DNA of 64,000 bases from Halarcobacter mediterraneus (GTDB taxonomy: Bacteria; Campylobacterota; Campylobacteria; Campylobacterales; Arcobacteraceae), in contig NZ_NXIE01000004.1 in the NCBI RefSeq assembly GCF_004116625.1, forward strand, positions 231,158-295,157, written 5' to 3'. The translations under genes and the position numbers were made by a program. Positions 53,646-63,542 of the stretch are shown here, piece by piece. The notes beneath the pieces are model-generated. The model ran no database searches. It had not been told where the DNA came from and saw only the letters and a program-made list of their open reading frames with translations. How positions within the stretch are numbered: position 1 is the stretch's first letter; every line of letters starts with the position of its first letter.

Positions 53646-53720
53646 TCCGGCATAGCTCAGTGGTAGAGTAGATGACTGTTAATCATTTGGTCCCTGGTTC
53701 GAATCCAGGTGCCGGAGCCA
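53646..53720 (+). tRNA. tRNA-Asn (GTT), copy 2
   Basis: It is identical base for base to the copy at 53534, after a 37-bp spacer, and presumably shares the upstream promoter. It is a tandem duplication with a 112-bp period. Confidence 0.97.
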
Positions 53721-53792
53721 CTAATTTTATAATACTTATTTAAATAAATAAATTTTATAGTACCCTAAAATATTTTTACAATGAAAACTTTT

Positions 53793-53815
53793 ATTACTTT
53801 TAGAGTAATTTTTTT
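53793..53815 (+). terminator. Probable terminator after the tRNA-Asn pair
   Basis: ATTACT (53793-53798) pairs with AGTAAT (53804-53809), followed by a run of seven T. The stem is short, so confidence is moderate. The remaining gap to the MOSC gene shows nothing else. Confidence 0.55.
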
Positions 53816-53864
53816 AGATTTTTTCTCAAAAAGTATAAAACCGCTCTTGAATTGTTAATATATT

Positions 53865-54335
53865 TTATCTTATTTCAATTTGAGAATTTAAACTTATATT
53901 ACCACCTTTAATAATTTGTGCTCTTAATCCTGCTTTGTGTACCATTTTTGTCAAAGCTTTCTTTTCATTTAGTCGTTGAGCTAAAATCTTACAAGGTTCA
54001 CATAGTCTTATTCCTTTTAAAACTACTTCACCTATTTGAAACTCTTTGTCTATTAAAGAGTTAAGGTCACAATTAGAAACAACTATATTTCTTCTAAAAT
54101 CTTCAGGTGTAAAACTTAAATCATAATCTTTATTTAAAGTATCTATTTTTTCAATTTCTATAAGAGTTACATCTCTATCAGGCTCTATTTTACCTTTATT
54201 TGAAAAGGTACCTTCTTGATAATAGTATCTATCTCCAAAGATACCTTTCTTTTCTTCTAAAACTATTTGATTTACACTGTGCATTGGAGATTCCACATCT
54301 TTTGCAATAAGAAGTTTTGATATTTTTCCAGACAT
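53865..54335 (-). CDS. MOSC domain protein
   Basis: This single-domain protein has 156 residues. The MOSC beta-barrel is marked by GIFGDRYYYQEGTFSNKG near 32, DVTLIEIEKID near 55, FRRNIVVSNCDLN near 80, and the conserved cysteine region IRLCEPCKILAQRL near 110. MOSC domains carry sulphur or bind molybdopterin; stand-alone bacterial ones, such as the YiiM relatives, reduce N-hydroxylated bases. The exact substrate is not predictable. It lies alone, divergent from the LysE exporter gene. Confidence 0.85.
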   Translation of the reverse strand: MSGKISKLLIAKDVESPMHSVNQIVLEEKKGIFGDRYYYQEGTFSNKGKIEPDRDVTLIEIEKIDTLNKDYDLSFTPEDFRRNIVVSNCDLNSLIDKEFQIGEVVLKGIRLCEPCKILAQRLNEKKALTKMVHKAGLRAQIIKGGNISLNSQIEIR

Positions 54336-54508
54336 ATTTTTTCCTTTTATAGATTGTATTTTGTTTACTAATTATTTATTTCTGATAAATAATATCAATA
54401 TTACCTTTAAGATACAAAATTTATATATTATTAAAACAGTTTTTACTGCAATAATGTACTATGATAAAAGTTTTTAGATAAGTATAATTCTTAAATTAGG
54501 AGTTTATT

Positions 54509-55090
54509 ATGAATATTACATTTTTTCTATTTTATTGTCTACTTATTACTATTACTCCCGGTCCTACAAATATTGTTATTTTTTCAACTGTTCAAAATTA
54601 TGGGGTTAAAAAAGCAGTTGAATTTTGTTATGGAGCTATTTTAGCTTTTGCTATTATTTTAGTATTATCAGTACTTCTTAATTCCTTTTTAACTTCACTT
54701 TTACCTGAGGTTCTTTTTTATATGCAAATTATAGGAAGTTTATATATATTGTATTTAGCTTATTTGATTTTTAATATGGACTCTACATCAATTTCTAATA
54801 GTACAGAAATAGGAACTTTTAAGATTGGTTTTTTTATTCAATTTATAAACCCAAAGGCACTTATTTTTTGTTTAACTGTATTTCCAAGTTTTATAATGCC
54901 TTATTATACTAATTTATTCCAATTGCTAACATTTGCTTTACTTATTACAATTATTGCAGGAATAGCTTTTTTCTCTTGGGTTTTATTTGGTAAGTTATTA
55001 AAAACTTTTTTACAAAAGTACCAAAAACTTGTTAATATATTGATGTCAATATTTTTAGTATATTGTGCATATATGATTTCAGACTTATAA
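54509..55090 (+). CDS. LysE/RhtB-family amino-acid exporter
   Basis: This membrane protein has 193 residues and about six spans. The N-terminal LITITPGPTNIVIF (residues 12-25) has the conserved PGP motif of LysE/RhtB exporters, and FIQFINPKALIF near 110 is the second hallmark (NPKA). It likely exports an amino acid or derivative. The AraC regulator gene follows 15 bp downstream, so the pair is probably autoregulated by the exported compound. Ribosome site TAGGAG precedes the ATG. Confidence 0.9.
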   Translation: MNITFFLFYCLLITITPGPTNIVIFSTVQNYGVKKAVEFCYGAILAFAIILVLSVLLNSFLTSLLPEVLFYMQIIGSLYILYLAYLIFNMDSTSISNSTEIGTFKIGFFIQFINPKALIFCLTVFPSFIMPYYTNLFQLLTFALLITIIAGIAFFSWVLFGKLLKTFLQKYQKLVNILMSIFLVYCAYMISDL

Positions 55091-55105
55091 GGTTTTAAAG
55101 AATAG

Positions 55106-55885
55106 ATGGCTAAGTTTATATATAAAGAAAAGTTAGGTATTACGGCATTAAAAGCAAGCTTTAATAAGTTTTCTTATAAAAAACATTCCCATGAAGAGTA
55201 TACTGTGGGAGTTACATTAAGAGGAACTCAAAAATATAGTTTAGATGGTTCTTCTCAAGTCTCATACAAAAATGGAATTATGTTATTTAACCCTGAACAA
55301 GTTCATGATGGAACAGCAGGAAATTACAAAGAGGGTTTAGATTATGTAATACTTTATATAAAACCTAAACTGTTTTTAGAAGGTTTAGAGAAAAAAGAGT
55401 TAGTGAAATTCTCTTCAGCTATTATATATAATGAAAAAATCAAAAATGATATTTTAAATCTTAGTAGTGCAATTTTACATCAAAAAAATGAAGCTTTATG
55501 TAGTGAATTATACTTAAAGTTTGTAGATAACTTCACATTAGAAGAATTATTCTCAAAATATAAGAGTGAAGATATCTTTATAAAAAAAGCAAAAGAGATT
55601 ATATATTATGAGCTTGATGATGTATTAAATCTAGAACAAATGTCAAAGGAGTTTAATCTTTCAAAGTTCCAGTTTATTAGAATGTTTAAAGCAAATACTG
55701 GAATGACTCCTTATCAGTACTTTTTGAATACAAAGTTAATTCAAGTAAAAAAATATCTTGATATTACAAAAGATTTATATGCAACTGTAGTTGAGTTTGG
55801 TTTTAGTGACCTTTCTCATTTAAATAGACATTTCAAAAGAGTTTATGGAATAACTGCTTATGAATATTTGAAGGTAAAAGCTTAG
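55106..55885 (+). CDS. AraC-family regulator paired with the LysE exporter
   Basis: The protein has 259 residues. The N-terminal cupin-like sensor (about 15-100) has KKHSHEEYTVGVTLRG and FNPEQVHDG with histidines suited to ligand contact. The C-terminal double helix-turn-helix (about 170-259) has LNLEQMSKEFNLSKFQFIRM and the AraC signature FSDLSHLNRHFKRVYG. It probably activates the exporter gene when its substrate builds up, as in many LysE-AraC pairs. Convergent with the small gene at 55896, 10 bp away. Confidence 0.88.
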   Translation: MAKFIYKEKLGITALKASFNKFSYKKHSHEEYTVGVTLRGTQKYSLDGSSQVSYKNGIMLFNPEQVHDGTAGNYKEGLDYVILYIKPKLFLEGLEKKELVKFSSAIIYNEKIKNDILNLSSAILHQKNEALCSELYLKFVDNFTLEELFSKYKSEDIFIKKAKEIIYYELDDVLNLEQMSKEFNLSKFQFIRMFKANTGMTPYQYFLNTKLIQVKKYLDITKDLYATVVEFGFSDLSHLNRHFKRVYGITAYEYLKVKA

Positions 55886-55895
55886 GATTTTAAAA

Positions 55896-56324
55896 CTATT
55901 CTACTTTTTCTAATAATGCTTTCATTAGTTCAGCTTTGTTTTGTAAATCATAGCTTCTGCTTTCTAACCATTCATTTATTACTTCTTTTTTATATTCTAA
56001 TTCTCTTTCTTTATACGCTTCATTTTCTGCTTTAACATCCCAATTCCCATATTTATCTAAGAAAGAATCTTGTGCATAAGCACCTTTAAGAGTGATTTTT
56101 GTAGGTACTTGATTATTATTTTTATCAAGAGTATATCCATCTAATTGTACATATTTTGAAGGAGCTGGAGTATAAGCTTCTGTACTCATTACTTCAAGGG
56201 TATCTTTAAAATCAGAAAACTTTGGATTTTCGGAAATATTAAAATTAATAGAATTTTTATGATTAGTATTAGTATTGAAAAAACCAATATTAAAATCATT
56301 TACAAGATCATTAATAGAAGACAT
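55896..56324 (-). CDS. Hypothetical protein
   Basis: The 142-residue protein is one I do not recognise. It has no signal peptide, membrane span or cysteine. The N-terminus is Asn-rich (NIGFFNTNTNHKNS). The middle may form strands (YVQLDGYTLDKNNNQVPTKI). The C-terminal third is a charged helix region (ENEAYKERELEYKKEVINEW). The central wording LDGYTLDKNN...TKITLKG could suit a surface or flagellar-type protein, but that is a guess. A ribosome site (GAGG) lies upstream on the minus strand. It sits between the AraC and selO genes. Confidence 0.6.
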   Translation of the reverse strand: MSSINDLVNDFNIGFFNTNTNHKNSINFNISENPKFSDFKDTLEVMSTEAYTPAPSKYVQLDGYTLDKNNNQVPTKITLKGAYAQDSFLDKYGNWDVKAENEAYKERELEYKKEVINEWLESRSYDLQNKAELMKALLEKVE

Positions 56325-56419
56325 AAATACCTCTTTATATATTATTTAAATACTATGTGAAAATTATAACTTATTTTAACTAAAATAATTTTATTACAAA
56401 CTAATAAGCACTTTATTTT

Positions 56420-58111
56420 TTATGAGGAACAACTTATATGAGATATTCCAGCTATTCCAAAAAAATCTGATGGTTTTTTGTTATAGTACTTTTTTTCTAT
56501 TTCTTTTGTTTGTTCAGCATATGGATTTGTCATTATCTCTTGTAGTTCATTTACAAGGCTATAATCTCCTTCTTCAGCTTTTTTATATGCACGCACTAAA
56601 ATCCACTCCCTTAAGATGTATTTTGGATTTATAAGTTTCATTTGTTTAGATAAATTTTCTATATCTTCTTTTGAATTTAGGTTTAGTTTATTATTCCATT
56701 CTTCTAACCAATTATTCCATTTTCTTTTGATATTTTCATTTTCAAATGTAGTATTATAAAAACTTTCTTTAAGTTCTTCTATATTATTAGGAATATTTGA
56801 TAATTCTCTAAAAAATATAGTATAGTCAACTTCACTTTCTATCATAAGATTAATAAGTTCATTATATAGTTTAGGATCGAATTTATTAAGTCCTAATTTT
56901 GAAGCCCACATATTTTCTATTTTTTCTTGTATAGCTTTGGGAAAATCATTTTCTATTTCTTCAAGTTTTTTTATACTATCTAAATCTGAAATGATTAATG
57001 GTTTTAATGCACTACAGAAAGATTTGAAATTTTTTTGTGCAGCTTGTGGTTGGTTGAAAAATGAAAAGTGCATTCCTCCACCAGTCCAAGGTTGATAATT
57101 AGGGTCAAACATATCAATAAAACCAAAAGGACCATAGTCAAGGGTAAAACCTCCTGCCGCACAGTTGTCACTATTGAAATTACCTTGACAATATCCAACT
57201 CGTATCCAGTTTGCTACTAGTGAAGTTAGTCTATCTTGAAACTGTTTTGCTAGTAATAATACTTTTTCTTCTAGTTTTAAGTTTTGATTGATTGTTTGAT
57301 TATATTCTCTATTTATTAAGTGTAAAACAATTTTTTCTAACTCTTCATATGCTTTAGAGTGTTCATGTTTTCTAGCTCGTCTGCCAAAGAGTTCAAGTTG
57401 ACCAACTCTTATAAAAGAAGGAGCTACTCTAGTAGTAATTGCCACATCTTCTTCAATCATAACCTCAGGGTCTCTTGAATGAGAATAATCTTTAAACCAA
57501 GGTCTACTTACTTGTTCTTTTTTAGATGTAAATAAAGTCAAAGACCTTGATGTTGGAATTCCAAGTTTGTGCATATGTTCTTGTGCTAAGAATTCTCTTA
57601 CACTTGACCTTAAAACTGCTCGTCCATCTGCTCCTCTGCAATATGGTGTTCTTCCTGCACCTTTTAATTGAAATTCCCATCTTTTACCATTTAAAACTGC
57701 TTCAAGGACTGAAATTGCTCTACCGTCACCATATCCATTTCCTGTTTGAAAAGGGCATTGCATATAATATTCTCTACCATAAATAGATAAGGCATATCCT
57801 GTTGCCCAACCTTGATTTCTCATAGGTTTAGGTATATTACAAAGGTCTCCTGAAAACATTTTAACAAAGTTTTCCTCTTTTAAAAGAGATTCATCAAAGT
57901 CTAATTCTTCAAAAAAGTTTTTACTATGAGCTATATATATAGGTTCTTTGATAGAAGTTGGTTTTACAGGAACATAATGCCCACTGAAAACTTCCCTTGG
58001 ATGTTTATTTTCTCCATTATTGTTTGTATCTGGATCACTGTTAAGTTCTTCTATAAAAGAGTAGTTTACAAAAGAGCTAAGTTCTTCAAGGGTTTTTATA
58101 TTTTTATTCAT
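56420..58111 (-). CDS. selO: Protein adenylyltransferase SelO
   Basis: The protein has 563 residues from the ATG at 58111, chosen because GGAA precedes it at good distance; an ATG at 58123 lacks a ribosome site and adds four residues. This pseudokinase transfers AMP to Ser/Thr/Tyr of target proteins, linked to redox stress. Hallmarks are [22 protein letters not shown] (in part) near 152, [11 protein letters not shown] near 240, and metal-binding [11 protein letters not shown] and [13 protein letters not shown] near 318-340. The C-terminal SCSS is the conserved redox cysteine tail. Length is slightly longer than typical. Confidence 0.94.
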   Translation of the reverse strand: MNKNIKTLEELSSFVNYSFIEELNSDPDTNNNGENKHPREVFSGHYVPVKPTSIKEPIYIAHSKNFFEELDFDESLLKEENFVKMFSGDLCNIPKPMRNQGWATGYALSIYGREYYMQCPFQTGNGYGDGRAISVLEAVLNGKRWEFQLKGAGRTPYCRGADGRAVLRSSVREFLAQEHMHKLGIPTSRSLTLFTSKKEQVSRPWFKDYSHSRDPEVMIEEDVAITTRVAPSFIRVGQLELFGRRARKHEHSKAYEELEKIVLHLINREYNQTINQNLKLEEKVLLLAKQFQDRLTSLVANWIRVGYCQGNFNSDNCAAGGFTLDYGPFGFIDMFDPNYQPWTGGGMHFSFFNQPQAAQKNFKSFCSALKPLIISDLDSIKKLEEIENDFPKAIQEKIENMWASKLGLNKFDPKLYNELINLMIESEVDYTIFFRELSNIPNNIEELKESFYNTTFENENIKRKWNNWLEEWNNKLNLNSKEDIENLSKQMKLINPKYILREWILVRAYKKAEEGDYSLVNELQEIMTNPYAEQTKEIEKKYYNKKPSDFFGIAGISHISCSS

Positions 58112-58212
58112 ATTTATTTCCATCTATTTAGTTAATTAGATTTTTAACATAATTATTTAAAATACATAGAAAAAATATGAGTTAAAAATTTTTATTAAGT
58201 GAAAAGTAAATC

Positions 58213-60690
58213 TTATTCACCAAAAAGAATATTCTCCTTTTGATGAATAACTTTAGAGGTAAAAAAAGCTACAACTAAAAGGGTTAATAAAGGAATTAAT
58301 AAAAAGTAAAGACCTAAAATATCCCCTCTAAAGTTCCAATATGATTCAAACAGTAAGTCACTTATAAAATATGAACCAATACTTCCTAAAAGGATTCCTA
58401 TACTACTAGCACTAAAAGAGATAAGTCCAAACTCCAATAAAAATGAGTTTCTAATAGTTTTATTTTTTATTCCAATCATTTTAAGTCTAAGTATATTATT
58501 TTTTTGTAGATTCATTTGGTATTGTATGATTATAAAACTCATTAATAACCCAATTATTATAGAATAAAGGCTCATCTTCTCTGTTATTGAGCTTACATCT
58601 TTAACAATATTTGCAAATGATTCAAATAGACTTTTTACATCAATTATTGTAAGTGTAGGGAAACGATCAGTAAGTTTTAAAAGTACTTGTGAAGCATCAT
58701 ATTCTCCTTGCGAGATAGTTGCTAAAATAGTTTTTGGAGCATCATCTATTGCTCCTTTTTGTAAAATTAAAAAGAAATTTGGAGTAAACTCTGTCCATTT
58801 TACAGTTCTTATATTTACAACAACTGCTTGAAGCTGTAAACCTAAAACATCAAATACTACTTTGTCATTTAATTTTATTCCTCTTCTTGAGGCATACCTT
58901 TCTTCAACACTTAATTCAATAGGTTTATCAAAGTTTTTAGAATCATAGTCTCCACTAAAATCACGTCCTTCTATTATTTGTTCACTTTTCTTTAAGGAGC
59001 TTCTATAAGATAAGTTTACAGCTGCATCTCTTGCATTATTTCTACTTTGTTGAGTATCTCCTTGTTCTTTTCCATTTATTGATACTATTCTAGCTCTTAT
59101 CATAGGTGCTATATTTTCTAGTTTTGCCCCTAAGTCTTCAACTTCTTTTTTTATATTTGTTATTTGTTCCTCTTTTGCATCAATTACAAAAAATCTAGGT
59201 CTTTCTTTTACACTTTGACTTAAAGCATTAGATAAGGAAGATCCCACTTGTGGAATAAGACTAAAAAATGTAGTACAAAGTAAAATAGCGGAAAATAGAG
59301 TAAGAGAAGTTCTTTTTTGTCTAATTATATTTTTAATAGCTAATGATAAAGCAAGGTTATTTATATGTCCTGAAAAATCAACTTTATTAAGAATAAAAGA
59401 ACCTACTATAAAAAGTCCTAATATTGTAGCTAGTACAGCTAATGCAAAGAAAAAGCCTATATATTTTGCTGGAGTCACAAAATGTGCTAAAAGAAGTAAA
59501 AATATTACAAAGGGAATAAAACTTATAATAGTTTTAAAAAAACTTCTTTTTTGTCTTTGAATTAAAGGTAAAATCAATGGTAATCCAATACTTAAACTAA
59601 GTACAAAAAGAATTAGAGCTGCTTTTAAGAAAAAGATATAATCAAGGGAAAAGTCAAAATTAAAATTAATATATTCTTTTATAATAGGTGCTATAAATTG
59701 TGCTGATAAACTAATAAAAGAAAATACAAGTACACTAGAAATCAAGATTAAAACAAATAAATGAAGAAGATAAGTATAAATAAGAGTTTTTTTACTAACT
59801 CCAATATCACTTAAAACTATAATATCTTTTTGGTGTTTTCTTAAAAAACCTGAATATAAATATATAAGACCAACTAGTCCTAAGAAAAAAGAGATTAATG
59901 AAACAAGTGATAAAAAATTTGTAAGAAAATTTAATACCCTAAGAAGATTATCTCTCCCATCATTTGGAGATGAAACTCTAAGTGTTCTATCAAACTGTTT
60001 TTCTATACTTTTTTCAAGAATTTCAAGTTCATCATTTGTAAATTTTTCTTCAAATAAAAAGTTTAGCTTATATCTAGCTGTTGAACCAAACTTTAGAAGT
60101 TCACTTCTTTTAAGTGCCTTACTGCTTAAATATACTTTTGGCATAAATCCATTAAAACTTATAGTCTTAAGAGAGTCTTCACTTATAACTTTTTTGATAA
60201 GATACTCTTTACTTCCTATTTTTAGATTATCACCTTTTTTTAAACCAAGTAAGTCTAAAACTTCTTGATATACCCAAGCTTCATTCTCTTTTGGTAAACT
60301 TTGATTTAAAGGGTACTTTGATTTATCTTTAAAAATTAAACCACCATAATAAGGAAAGCCCTCATTTATTTGAACCAGTTCCATAAGTCTTGCTCTATTT
60401 TTTGAAGCCACCATACTAACTGTTGATATTCCCTCATCATAAGCTTTTATTTTTGGAAGTTTTTCTTTGACGGCTTCTTTTTGTTTTTCACTTATAGGAA
60501 ATCTTGAAGAGACAACTAAATCTGCTCCAAGGAGTATTTTAGCTTTTTCATCAAGTGAAGTATCAATACTTCCTTTAAAAAACTGTAAATAAGATAGTGA
60601 GGCAATAGCTAAACAAAAGTTTAAAATAAAAATAAAACTAAAAGATTTTGACCTTGAAAGAGCTTTTAAAACAAGTTCAACTACTAACAT
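58213..60690 (-). CDS. ybbP: Large FtsX-like ABC permease (YbbP type)
   Basis: The protein has 825 residues. An N-terminal span is followed by a large periplasmic domain (about 40-245). Several spans come next (about 255-440), then a span and second periplasmic domain (about 475-690), and three final spans forming an FtsX domain. This duplicated MacB/FtsX layout matches YbbP, partner of YbbA. Such transporters pull substrates out of the membrane or control periplasmic enzymes rather than pump drugs. It overlaps the ATPase gene by 7 bp and is third in tesA-ybbA-ybbP. Confidence 0.9.
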   Translation of the reverse strand: MLVVELVLKALSRSKSFSFIFILNFCLAIASLSYLQFFKGSIDTSLDEKAKILLGADLVVSSRFPISEKQKEAVKEKLPKIKAYDEGISTVSMVASKNRARLMELVQINEGFPYYGGLIFKDKSKYPLNQSLPKENEAWVYQEVLDLLGLKKGDNLKIGSKEYLIKKVISEDSLKTISFNGFMPKVYLSSKALKRSELLKFGSTARYKLNFLFEEKFTNDELEILEKSIEKQFDRTLRVSSPNDGRDNLLRVLNFLTNFLSLVSLISFFLGLVGLIYLYSGFLRKHQKDIIVLSDIGVSKKTLIYTYLLHLFVLILISSVLVFSFISLSAQFIAPIIKEYINFNFDFSLDYIFFLKAALILFVLSLSIGLPLILPLIQRQKRSFFKTIISFIPFVIFLLLLAHFVTPAKYIGFFFALAVLATILGLFIVGSFILNKVDFSGHINNLALSLAIKNIIRQKRTSLTLFSAILLCTTFFSLIPQVGSSLSNALSQSVKERPRFFVIDAKEEQITNIKKEVEDLGAKLENIAPMIRARIVSINGKEQGDTQQSRNNARDAAVNLSYRSSLKKSEQIIEGRDFSGDYDSKNFDKPIELSVEERYASRRGIKLNDKVVFDVLGLQLQAVVVNIRTVKWTEFTPNFFLILQKGAIDDAPKTILATISQGEYDASQVLLKLTDRFPTLTIIDVKSLFESFANIVKDVSSITEKMSLYSIIIGLLMSFIIIQYQMNLQKNNILRLKMIGIKNKTIRNSFLLEFGLISFSASSIGILLGSIGSYFISDLLFESYWNFRGDILGLYFLLIPLLTLLVVAFFTSKVIHQKENILFGE

Positions 60691-61346
60691 TTATTTAACT
60701 TTCCTAAACTAAGCTCATAAGTGTCTTCACATCTTGCAGCTACTTCTTTTGAGTGAGTAACTAAAATCAAAGTGGTATTGTTTTTTTTGATTAATTCAAA
60801 AAGCTTATCCATAACAGCAATTCCTGTTTCTTCATCTAAATTCCCACTTGGTTCATCTGCTAATATTAACTTAGGGTTGTGAATAAGTGCTCTGGCAATT
60901 GCGACACGTTGTTTTTCTCCTCCACTTAATTGAGAAGGTAAATGTTCAATTCTATGTTCTAATCCTACACTTTTTAGAAGTTCTATAGCTTTTTCTTTTG
61001 GATTTGAAATATTACAAACTTTTGCAGGAAGCATTACATTTTCTAAAGCATTTAAATATGAAACTAAATGAAAGTTTTGGAAAACAAAACCTATGTTTGA
61101 AGCTCTAAAATCATTTACTTCACTTTCATTCATGTTTTTATAAGAAACTTCATCTAAAAGTATATCTCCAGCATTTGGTTTTATAATTCCTGAAATAAGT
61201 GAAAGTAGGGTTGATTTACCACTTCCAGATTTTCCCATTATTGCAACTCTTTGAGCCTTTTTTACATGAAAATTTAAATCTTCAAATATTTTTACTTCTT
61301 GTGAACCTTGAGTATATGACTTTTTTAGTGATTTTATTTGTAACAT
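60684..61346 (-). CDS. ybbA: ABC transporter ATPase (YbbA type)
   Basis: The protein has 220 residues. Walker A GKSGSGKSTLLSL near 38-50, Q-loop FVFQNFHLVSYLNALENV near 86, signature QLSGGEKQRVAIARAL near 138 and Walker B LILADEPSGNLDEETG near 160. This LolD/MacB-type ATPase powers the FtsX-like permease encoded next. It overlaps tesA by one base and the permease gene by 7 bp, so the three are translated together. Confidence 0.93.
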   Translation of the reverse strand: MLQIKSLKKSYTQGSQEVKIFEDLNFHVKKAQRVAIMGKSGSGKSTLLSLISGIIKPNAGDILLDEVSYKNMNESEVNDFRASNIGFVFQNFHLVSYLNALENVMLPAKVCNISNPKEKAIELLKSVGLEHRIEHLPSQLSGGEKQRVAIARALIHNPKLILADEPSGNLDEETGIAVMDKLFELIKKNNTTLILVTHSKEVAARCEDTYELSLGKLNKC

Positions 61347-61948
61347 TATATTTCTTCCTTTAGAAACTCAAAAACTTCATTTGCAATTATTTTATGACCC
61401 TTTTCATTTGGGTGAATACCATCAGCTTGATTAAGAGTTTGTTCCCCTGCAACTTTATTTAGTAAAAAAGGCATAAACTTTAATTTGTATTTATCTTTTA
61501 GTTTTATAAACATATTTCTAAAATCATTTGTGTAGTTTGGACCATAATTTGGTGGAATTAGCATACCTGCTAATAAAACTTTTGAACCAGACTTTAAGGC
61601 TTGGTTTATGATTTGTTCAAGATTTTTTTGACTTTCTTTAAGGTCTAAACCTCTAAGCCCATCATTTGCCCCAAGAGCAATAAAAACTATATTAGGTTTA
61701 GTTCTTAAATACCATTTAAGCCTTGCTAAGCCATCACTTGTTGTAGAACCACTTACTCCAGCATTTATTGCTTTTACTTCTTTTTTTAGTTTAGTTTTTA
61801 TTAATTCTTGAACTAAAAAAGGATAAGCACTTTTTTTAGCTACTCCTAGTCCTTCTGTTAAAGAGTCTCCTAAAAAAAGTATTGAAGTTGTATTTGCATA
61901 TAAAATTTGAGAGCTAAATATAAATATAATAAATATCATTTTTTTCAT
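61346..61948 (-). CDS. tesA: Periplasmic esterase/lysophospholipase TesA
   Basis: The protein has 200 residues. It has a signal peptide (KKMIFIIFIFSSQILYAN) and a complete SGNH hydrolase: block I FLGDSLTEG with the nucleophile serine near 29, block II glycine in NAGVSGSTTSDG, block III GAND near 93, and block V DGIHPNEKGH with the catalytic Asp/His near 176-179. TesA hydrolyses acyl-CoA, lysophospholipids and esters. The link with ybbA-ybbP is conserved in many bacteria and suggests a joint lipid-handling role. It is first gene of the minus-strand operon. Confidence 0.93.
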   Translation of the reverse strand: MKKMIFIIFIFSSQILYANTTSILFLGDSLTEGLGVAKKSAYPFLVQELIKTKLKKEVKAINAGVSGSTTSDGLARLKWYLRTKPNIVFIALGANDGLRGLDLKESQKNLEQIINQALKSGSKVLLAGMLIPPNYGPNYTNDFRNMFIKLKDKYKLKFMPFLLNKVAGEQTLNQADGIHPNEKGHKIIANEVFEFLKEEI

Positions 61949-62102
61949 GATTTATATTATCTAAAGAAAAAAAGCATGTCAATTTGATATTCCTGAAATT
62001 TTCATATTGATTGATTAAATTTATTTCATAAGCTTTCATTATATATAAGTTCATAAGCTTAAGAAGATATAATTTTCATCAATAAATATATATAGGGAAA
62101 AT

Positions 62103-62909
62103 ATGAAATTAAAAAAATGGATATTTATTGCAGTATTATTAGTGATATTATATTACACATTTATTGTAAATACTTTACTTACACTTTCTGTTATAGCTGC
62201 TTTTATTGTGGCATTTAAATTATATAAGTTTTATGCTAGAAAAAAGTTAAATAAGTTATCAGACTCAAAGGAGCTTTTTAGACAAAGTGAATTAGGTCAT
62301 TTTATAGCACTTGTTGCAAAAGTTGCAAAGGCTGATGGAAGAGTACATGAATTAGAAGCTCAACTTATTGGAATGATGTTTGATGATATTTCTAAATTAT
62401 TTGATAAAAAAGAAAAAGCTAGAGCTATTATGAAAGAGATTTTCAATGATGAAAAGCAAACAATCGATGATACAAGTGAAATAACTAAATCATTAAATAA
62501 ACTTCTTGGAAGAAGTATTTTAAAAAGAAAACAATATATAAGTTTTTTAATTCAACTAGCTTTTATAGATAATGGAATAAGTATGGAAGAAGAAAGGCTT
62601 TTACGACAAATTGTAAATGACTTAAATATATCATCTGAAGCTTATGACTCTATTTTAAACAGTTTTAAAAATAAAATGAAAAATACACAACAAAGTATGA
62701 GTGAGTCTGAAGCTTATAAAGTTTTGGGGGTAAAAGAAGATGATGATATAAATACTATAAAAAAAGCTTATCGAAAGCTCATTCGTAAGTATCATCCTGA
62801 CATCATTAGTTCGCAAGAAAAAGATGAATCTTATATGGAAGAAGCAACTGCAAAAACACAAGAAATAAATCAAGCTTATCAAATTATTAAAGATATAAAA
62901 AAAATATAA
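62103..62909 (+). CDS. djlA: Membrane-anchored TerB/DnaJ protein (DjlA-like)
   Basis: The protein has 268 residues. An N-terminal hydrophobic segment (about 5-45) anchors it. A TerB-like helical domain (about 60-190, LGHFIALVAKVAKADGRVHELE with its acidic Asp/Glu pair) follows. The C-terminal J domain (203-268) starts AYKVLGVKEDDD and has His231-Pro232-Asp233 to stimulate DnaK. The order is that of DjlA, a membrane co-chaperone for envelope stress. The RraA-like gene follows after 9 bases. Confidence 0.88.
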   Translation: MKLKKWIFIAVLLVILYYTFIVNTLLTLSVIAAFIVAFKLYKFYARKKLNKLSDSKELFRQSELGHFIALVAKVAKADGRVHELEAQLIGMMFDDISKLFDKKEKARAIMKEIFNDEKQTIDDTSEITKSLNKLLGRSILKRKQYISFLIQLAFIDNGISMEEERLLRQIVNDLNISSEAYDSILNSFKNKMKNTQQSMSESEAYKVLGVKEDDDINTIKKAYRKLIRKYHPDIISSQEKDESYMEEATAKTQEINQAYQIIKDIKKI

Positions 62910-62918
62910 GGAGAAAAA

Positions 62919-63521
62919 ATGGATTATAAAAAATTTGCCCAGTTTAGTCCTTGTGATTATGCTGGACCTTTAAAAAGAGAAAGTTTTATGGATGCAGGAG
63001 TAAAAGAGTTATGGACAGGTATTCCAAGAATATCAGGACCTGCCTTTACAGTAAATATGGTTCCCGGGGATAACTTAGCACTTCATAAAGCTATTTATGA
63101 AGCTCCAAAGGGTTCAATTATAGTAGCTCAAACTAACTCAATGGATTATGCAGTTTCAGGTGGAAATGTATGTGCAATCGCTCAAGGACTTGGAATAAAA
63201 GGTTTTGTAATTGATGGTGTGGTTAGAGATATAGGTGAAGTAAAAGAGATTAAATTTCCTATCTTTGGTAGGGGAGTTCATCCAATGCCAGGAACAAAAA
63301 AAGCAGTGCTTCCATTAAATACTCCAATTGTAGCTGGTGGTATTGCTGTAAATCCTGGTGATATTATAGTTGCAGATGAAGAGGGTATTGCAGTTATTCC
63401 AAAAGATAAAGCTCAAGAAGTTTACAATCAAACTAAAACAAATGTAGAAGCTGAAAAAGAAATGGGCTTTGAAAAATGGGCAGAAAATCATAGAAAAAAA
63501 ATAGACTCTTTTTATAAATAA
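62919..63521 (+). CDS. RraA-like protein (HMG/CHA aldolase family)
   Basis: The protein has 200 residues. The family core is visible: GPAFTVNMVPGDNLALHKAI near 40, GNVCAIAQGLGIKGFVIDGVVRDI (in part) near 81-105 with the Arg-Asp pair that binds metal and substrate, and NPGDIIVADEEGIAVIP near 160. Close relatives are either regulators of RNase E or 4-hydroxy-4-methyl-2-oxoglutarate aldolases. The RD motif in RDIGEV and a GD..H element near 50 leave aldolase activity possible. Campylobacterota generally lack a classical RNase E, so an aldolase-type role is likelier. Confidence 0.85.
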   Translation: MDYKKFAQFSPCDYAGPLKRESFMDAGVKELWTGIPRISGPAFTVNMVPGDNLALHKAIYEAPKGSIIVAQTNSMDYAVSGGNVCAIAQGLGIKGFVIDGVVRDIGEVKEIKFPIFGRGVHPMPGTKKAVLPLNTPIVAGGIAVNPGDIIVADEEGIAVIPKDKAQEVYNQTKTNVEAEKEMGFEKWAENHRKKIDSFYK

Positions 63522-63534
63522 AAGAGTCTATTTT
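63498..63534. terminator. Bidirectional terminator hairpin
   Basis: AAAATAGACTCTTTT (63498-63512) and AAAAGAGTCTATTTT (63520-63534) form a perfect 15-bp stem with a 7-base loop. A and T tracts lie at both ends. It overlaps the last codons of the RraA-like gene and stands just after the stop of the minus-strand gene at 63543, so it can end both transcripts. Confidence 0.85.
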
Positions 63535-63542
63535 AACTATTT

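Noticed and set aside
56422..58135. Plus-strand frames opposite selO.
   Set aside because: They are Leu/Phe-rich shadows of the selO gene with no ribosome sites or family likeness.
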